DNA from: Neurospora tetraspora
Lineage: Eukaryota; Ascomycota; Sordariomycetes; Sordariales; Sordariaceae
NCBI RefSeq assembly: GCF_033439725.1
Contig: NW_026944384.1
Span: 3,038,001-3,102,000 of the forward strand
Direction of reading: 5' to 3'
DNA length: 64,000 bases
The notes beneath the pieces were generated by a model. That model worked only from the letters and a program-made list of their open reading frames with translations, was not told where the DNA came from and made no database searches. Below, one piece after another: positions 61,491 to 64,000 of this stretch (positions within the stretch are counted from its first letter, which is position 1; every line of letters begins with the position of its first letter). The position numbers and the translations under genes were made by a program.

Positions 61491-61513
61491 AGAGGTCAAT
61501 GTAACAGAGACTA

Positions 61514-61582
61514 CCTTATACCTTCTGAGCGAATCAGTCACACACTGTTCAATCAATCAATTCTGCACCGTCACATCTGACA
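61514..61582 (+). repeat. 3' LTR of the copia element, second part
   Basis: Begins with the insert's duplicated target CCTTATAC and continues cttctgagcgaatcag to the LTR end. It is much less mutated than the 5' LTR counterpart at 36400-36466. Confidence 0.85.
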
Positions 61583-61587
61583 GTCCC
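61583..61587 (+). repeat. Target-site duplication of the copia element, right (GTCCC)
   Basis: Directly follows the LTR end at 61582 and matches 36313-36317. Confidence 0.85.
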
Positions 61588-62323
61588 TTTTCGGGGGAGC
61601 AACTCCGCCCAGCTCTCAGCGCTTAAACAATCCAGCATCGGTGACCAACCATTGCCGACCACGATCCCGTCCCCCCGACAAAGGTCATGTCAACATGGCC
61701 AGTCAAGCATTCGTCCCCCTGGCAACCAAACGGTCGGGTCGTCCGTATCATCCGGATTGGCCGCAGCGGCGCGCTTGCGCTTGTTCGTCCGGTATTCAGC
61801 CTGTCCGTCGTTTCAAGACGCGCTGCATTTGCACTGCATCGCGCTGCAGCGATGGCATCGATGGCATCCTGTGGGTGAAAGGCATGCCACCACATGGGTC
61901 CCGGGGAATAAACTGACCACTCCGGTTGACCGTTCTGGAAATGGAAATGGGTTCAAGGTGTGCCCAGTTACTGACCCAAAAGTTCCCAAGGCTGTGACTG
62001 TTGCAATGTTTGGTTCGTGGTGGTGGTGTGGGTGACAGACACATGGTTCTGTTGTTGATTTCTCATGGCTAACACCATCCAGGCACTCCCGTTCGCCCTT
62101 CATATTTGTGCAAGTTTCTTTTCCTCTTCAAGTTGAATTTGTACGTTGAAGACCACATCTGCACATGGCCGTTTTGTTTCTTTCCTTGTTCTTTCCTTCT
62201 TCCTTGTTTCTTCCGTTATTGTCTGTCTATTCTCGTTCATCTCATTTTGTTCCTTTCCATATTTACATGCTGTCTTGACCGTGCCGCCCAGAGCAACCTC
62301 GGTCAGCTTACTCGAAATACTTA
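61588..62323. other. Intergenic, between the nest and the terminal ankyrin gene
   Basis: Normal composition resumes within a few bases of the LTR end. No gene is seen; open frames here are short. The part from about 62.16 kb is CT-rich with ttttctt-type tracts, like a promoter and leader of the next gene. Confidence 0.5.
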
Positions 62324-64000
62324 ATGGGATTCTCTTGGAAATCACAACAACAACAGCAACTTCACCCTAACCAACCGGCCCTCATGGCCGACCACGAGAC
62401 CGAAGAGGCCAAGCGCCTGATCCTCGCACGACGAGCCTCTGTCCAGAGCAAGAGCAGCGACCAATCCTTCGGTCGTCTTCGTACCCGATCACGGACATTC
62501 TCCAACTCCCAAAAGCCCTTTACCTACCAAGAAATCAACCAGGTGCTCGACGAGGTGGTGGATGCCAACGGGCCCGTGGGTGTGATCAAGGCCCTTCTGG
62601 CACTCGGCGCCGACGTCAACTTTTCCAAGAGGAGGAGCGTGGACACCTGGAGCAAGCTGACGGGAAGAAAGAATGAAGGCTGGCGCAGTGATATCCTCAT
62701 CCGAGCAACCGTCCGATGTCCCTCCGAGACTGTCTATGCCATCGCCCACCACGCCGACCAAGAAAATCTCGATGGCGCCTTGCACCACGCCATGCTAAGG
62801 GGCAACCTCGCTGTGCTGCAGGCGTTGCTGGATCACGGCGCGAATCCCCTTCAGTTGCATGATGACTTCCTCGAGCTCATATCCCGAAACCAGGTTGATC
62901 TCGTACAAGCCATCCTGGCTGGCCATCGACTGCCGTGCCTCACATGCCGATCTACCGGACTGAGGATAGCTGCGAAGAACGGGTCACTCGAAATTGTCAG
63001 CCTGCTACTGAAGTGCTGGGCAGATGTTAACCACGATGGCGGAGCCGCGTTAGTGGCAGCTGTGGAAGCCCGCCGCCCCGATCTAGTCGCGGTCCTCATC
63101 TCCGGCCCGGTTCAGCCCTCCCCTCGTTCTCTGGATACTGCTCTTGGTAGGGCCCATAAAGCAATGGTGGCACGCTCAACCGAAGAGGACCGGGAAATCA
63201 TCGAAATGTGTCTGTCTGCCGGTGCTGCTGGAGAGGAGACGACCCGGCTCGTGACGGAAGGCGTCGTAGCCGCTGTACGAACGAGACACATCCAGTTGCT
63301 AGACACGGTCCTACGGGTCAAGAGGCCACCACCTCAGTATGAAGCAATGGCCATGGTGGATGCAGTCAAGGCGGAGCACATCGATGTTCTGAGCAAGTTG
63401 CTTGTCCTGAAGCCGCAGCCCAAGAGTCTCACGCTTGCCGTTTCACAAGCCGTCGACATCCATAACCGACAAACGCGCCATGATATTACCCAGATACTCA
63501 TCGATTCGGGTGCTCAGGGGCCATGTACGGCGGAGGCCTTGGTCAAGGTCGTCAAGATAATTATTACCGAGCCCGGGATGCCCCACAAGACGTCTTCGGA
63601 TCGAGCGATGGACAAGAAGCTGTTCCGTCTTTTGCTTCAGCAAGGAAAGGCGGATGTGAACTATGGAAATGGCGAAGCATTGCAGATTGCTGTTCAAAAG
63701 CCGTGCCCGGAGATTGCAGAAGAGATTGTTGGCAGGGAACCATCGCCTGAAACCTTGGGTGCTGCCTTGCCTTGGGCAATGGACCTGGTCAACCCGCGGG
63801 CCAGGGAGTCAATGATTGGGCTTCTTCTGCGCAAACAGATTCATGAGGAGGCTGTGGGAAAGGCCTTGGTTCAGGCCTTCAAAGAAGGGCCTGACAATGC
63901 GTAAGTGACTCCCACATGGCGAGTAGAAGAGAGAATGTGACTAACCAAAGCACGGAACAGGCCCCTCATCAAGTTGCTCCTTACTCGTGCATCTGTTAAC
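62324..64000 (+). CDS. Ankyrin-repeat protein, 5' part (continues past the window)
   Basis: Exon 1 runs 62324-63900; a 60-bp intron at 63901-63960 has GTAAGT, a CTAAC branch and CAG; exon 2 continues in frame (PLIKLLLTRASVN) to the window end. The visible 538 or so residues hold repeated ankyrin-like units, such as ALLALGADVNF, HHAMLRGNLAVLQALLDHGA, LRIAAKNGSLEIVSLLLKCW and ALVAAVEARRPDLVAVL, with a regular 33-residue spacing in the middle. The N-terminal 60 residues are basic and low-complexity, without a signal peptide. A second in-frame ATG at 62384 (MADHETEE) could be the start; I list the first. No other domain is visible. It is probably a scaffold protein. It is the nearest gene to the transposon nest, 0.74 kb away. 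Confidence 0.85.

Larger units (their letters stand above)
41753..61513 (+). mobile_element. 19.8-kb insert with short inverted ends and a DUF6589-like remnant; family unassigned
   Basis: The insert splits the copia 3' LTR. CCTTATAC lies on both sides (41744-41751 and 61514-61521), with a ninth base that could have been equal before RIP. The left end reads TAATCTCAG and the reverse complement of the right end TAGTCTCTG; both ends continue into pyrimidine-rich then C-rich sequence, so they look like diverged inverted repeats. Inside are a DUF6589-like remnant, other plus-strand protein-like runs (46.7-47.65, 58.1-58.5, 59.4-60.6 kb), a family of palindromic motifs, and a nested gypsy element. 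Without the gypsy and SINE it would be about 13-14 kb. The inverted ends and the target duplication point to a DNA transposon. I see no polymerase, capsid or tyrosine-recombinase motif. It is RIP-decayed and dead. Confidence 0.65.
36318..61582 (+). mobile_element. Ty1/copia LTR retrotransposon fossil (outermost layer of the nest)
   Basis: The 5' LTR starts at 36318 with TGTCAG and the far end of the 3' LTR closes at 61582 with CTGACA. Both ends abut a GTCCC duplication (36313-36317 and 61583-61587), which shows that the 25-kb block is one original insertion later filled by others. The element's own sequence is 36318-41751 plus 61522-61582, about 5.5 kb. On the plus strand there are recognisable copia-order parts: gag-like region (about 36.9-38.0 kb), integrase region, reverse transcriptase (about 40.2-40.6 kb, with the PPNYR-type block and a catalytic YV-type box) and RNase H (about 40.9-41.3 kb). 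A purine tract (aataaggggg, 41631-41640) precedes the 3' LTR. It is riddled with RIP-type change and is a dead fossil with very many breaks. Confidence 0.88.

Noticed and set aside
41753-61513. Polinton/Maverick or Starship identity for the large insert
   Set aside because: The duplication is 8-9 bp rather than 6, the inverted ends are short and diverged, and I see no DNA polymerase B, capsid, ATPase or DUF3435 recombinase text.
1-64000. CRISPR array, bacterial operons, ribosomal RNA
   Set aside because: Nothing of the kind is present; introns and RIP show a fungal nuclear genome.

Overview
The window looks like a chromosome segment of a filamentous ascomycete, most likely a Sordariomycete of the Neurospora, Podospora or Sordaria type. 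The evidence is short GT-AG introns (about 60-90 nt) with CTAAC/CTGAC branch sites, Zn(II)2Cys6 and ankyrin/F-box proteins, and two AT-rich blocks whose repeats have decayed by C-to-T and G-to-A change, the signature of repeat-induced point mutation (RIP). The species cannot be named from this.

Layout. (1) 1-1088: 3' end of an ankyrin-type gene. (2) 1.1-5.5 kb: AT-rich flank, then a RIP-decayed Mutator-like DNA transposon at 1865-5511 with inverted ends and an 8-bp target duplication. (3) 5.5-36.3 kb: gene-bearing part. It holds an F-box/ankyrin gene, a mitochondrial-type short-chain dehydrogenase, a metallophosphoesterase on the minus strand, a broken Ala/Pro-rich gene beside an inverted copy of part of itself, a secreted GH2 beta-mannosidase that carries one frameshift, a secreted flavin oxidase, a DHA2-type MFS transporter with a repeat-filled intron, and a Zn2Cys6 transcription factor preceded by 5.3 kb without a gene. 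(4) 36.3-61.6 kb: one 25-kb nest of mobile elements. (5) 61.6-64.0 kb: upstream region and 5' part of another ankyrin gene that runs off the window.

The nest can be read in layers. A Ty1/copia LTR element inserted first; its outer ends 36318 and 61582 are flanked by a GTCCC duplication. Its 3' LTR was then split by a 19.8-kb insert (about 41753-61513) bounded by an 8-9-bp duplication (CCTTATAC) and short inverted ends (TARTCTC). That insert carries a decayed DUF6589-like protein, other unidentified plus-strand coding remnants, and about 17 copies of a palindromic motif found only inside it. A minus-strand Ty3/gypsy element sits within the insert, and a 659-bp tRNA-derived SINE with a 12-bp duplication sits within the gypsy element. 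The large insert is the best candidate here for something undescribed.

The genes do not form an obvious pathway. The flavin oxidase and MFS transporter are adjacent on the same strand, 0.7 kb apart, and could work together, but nothing in the sequence proves it. All coordinates of introns and of fossil element boundaries were read by eye; the gypsy ends are not resolved.
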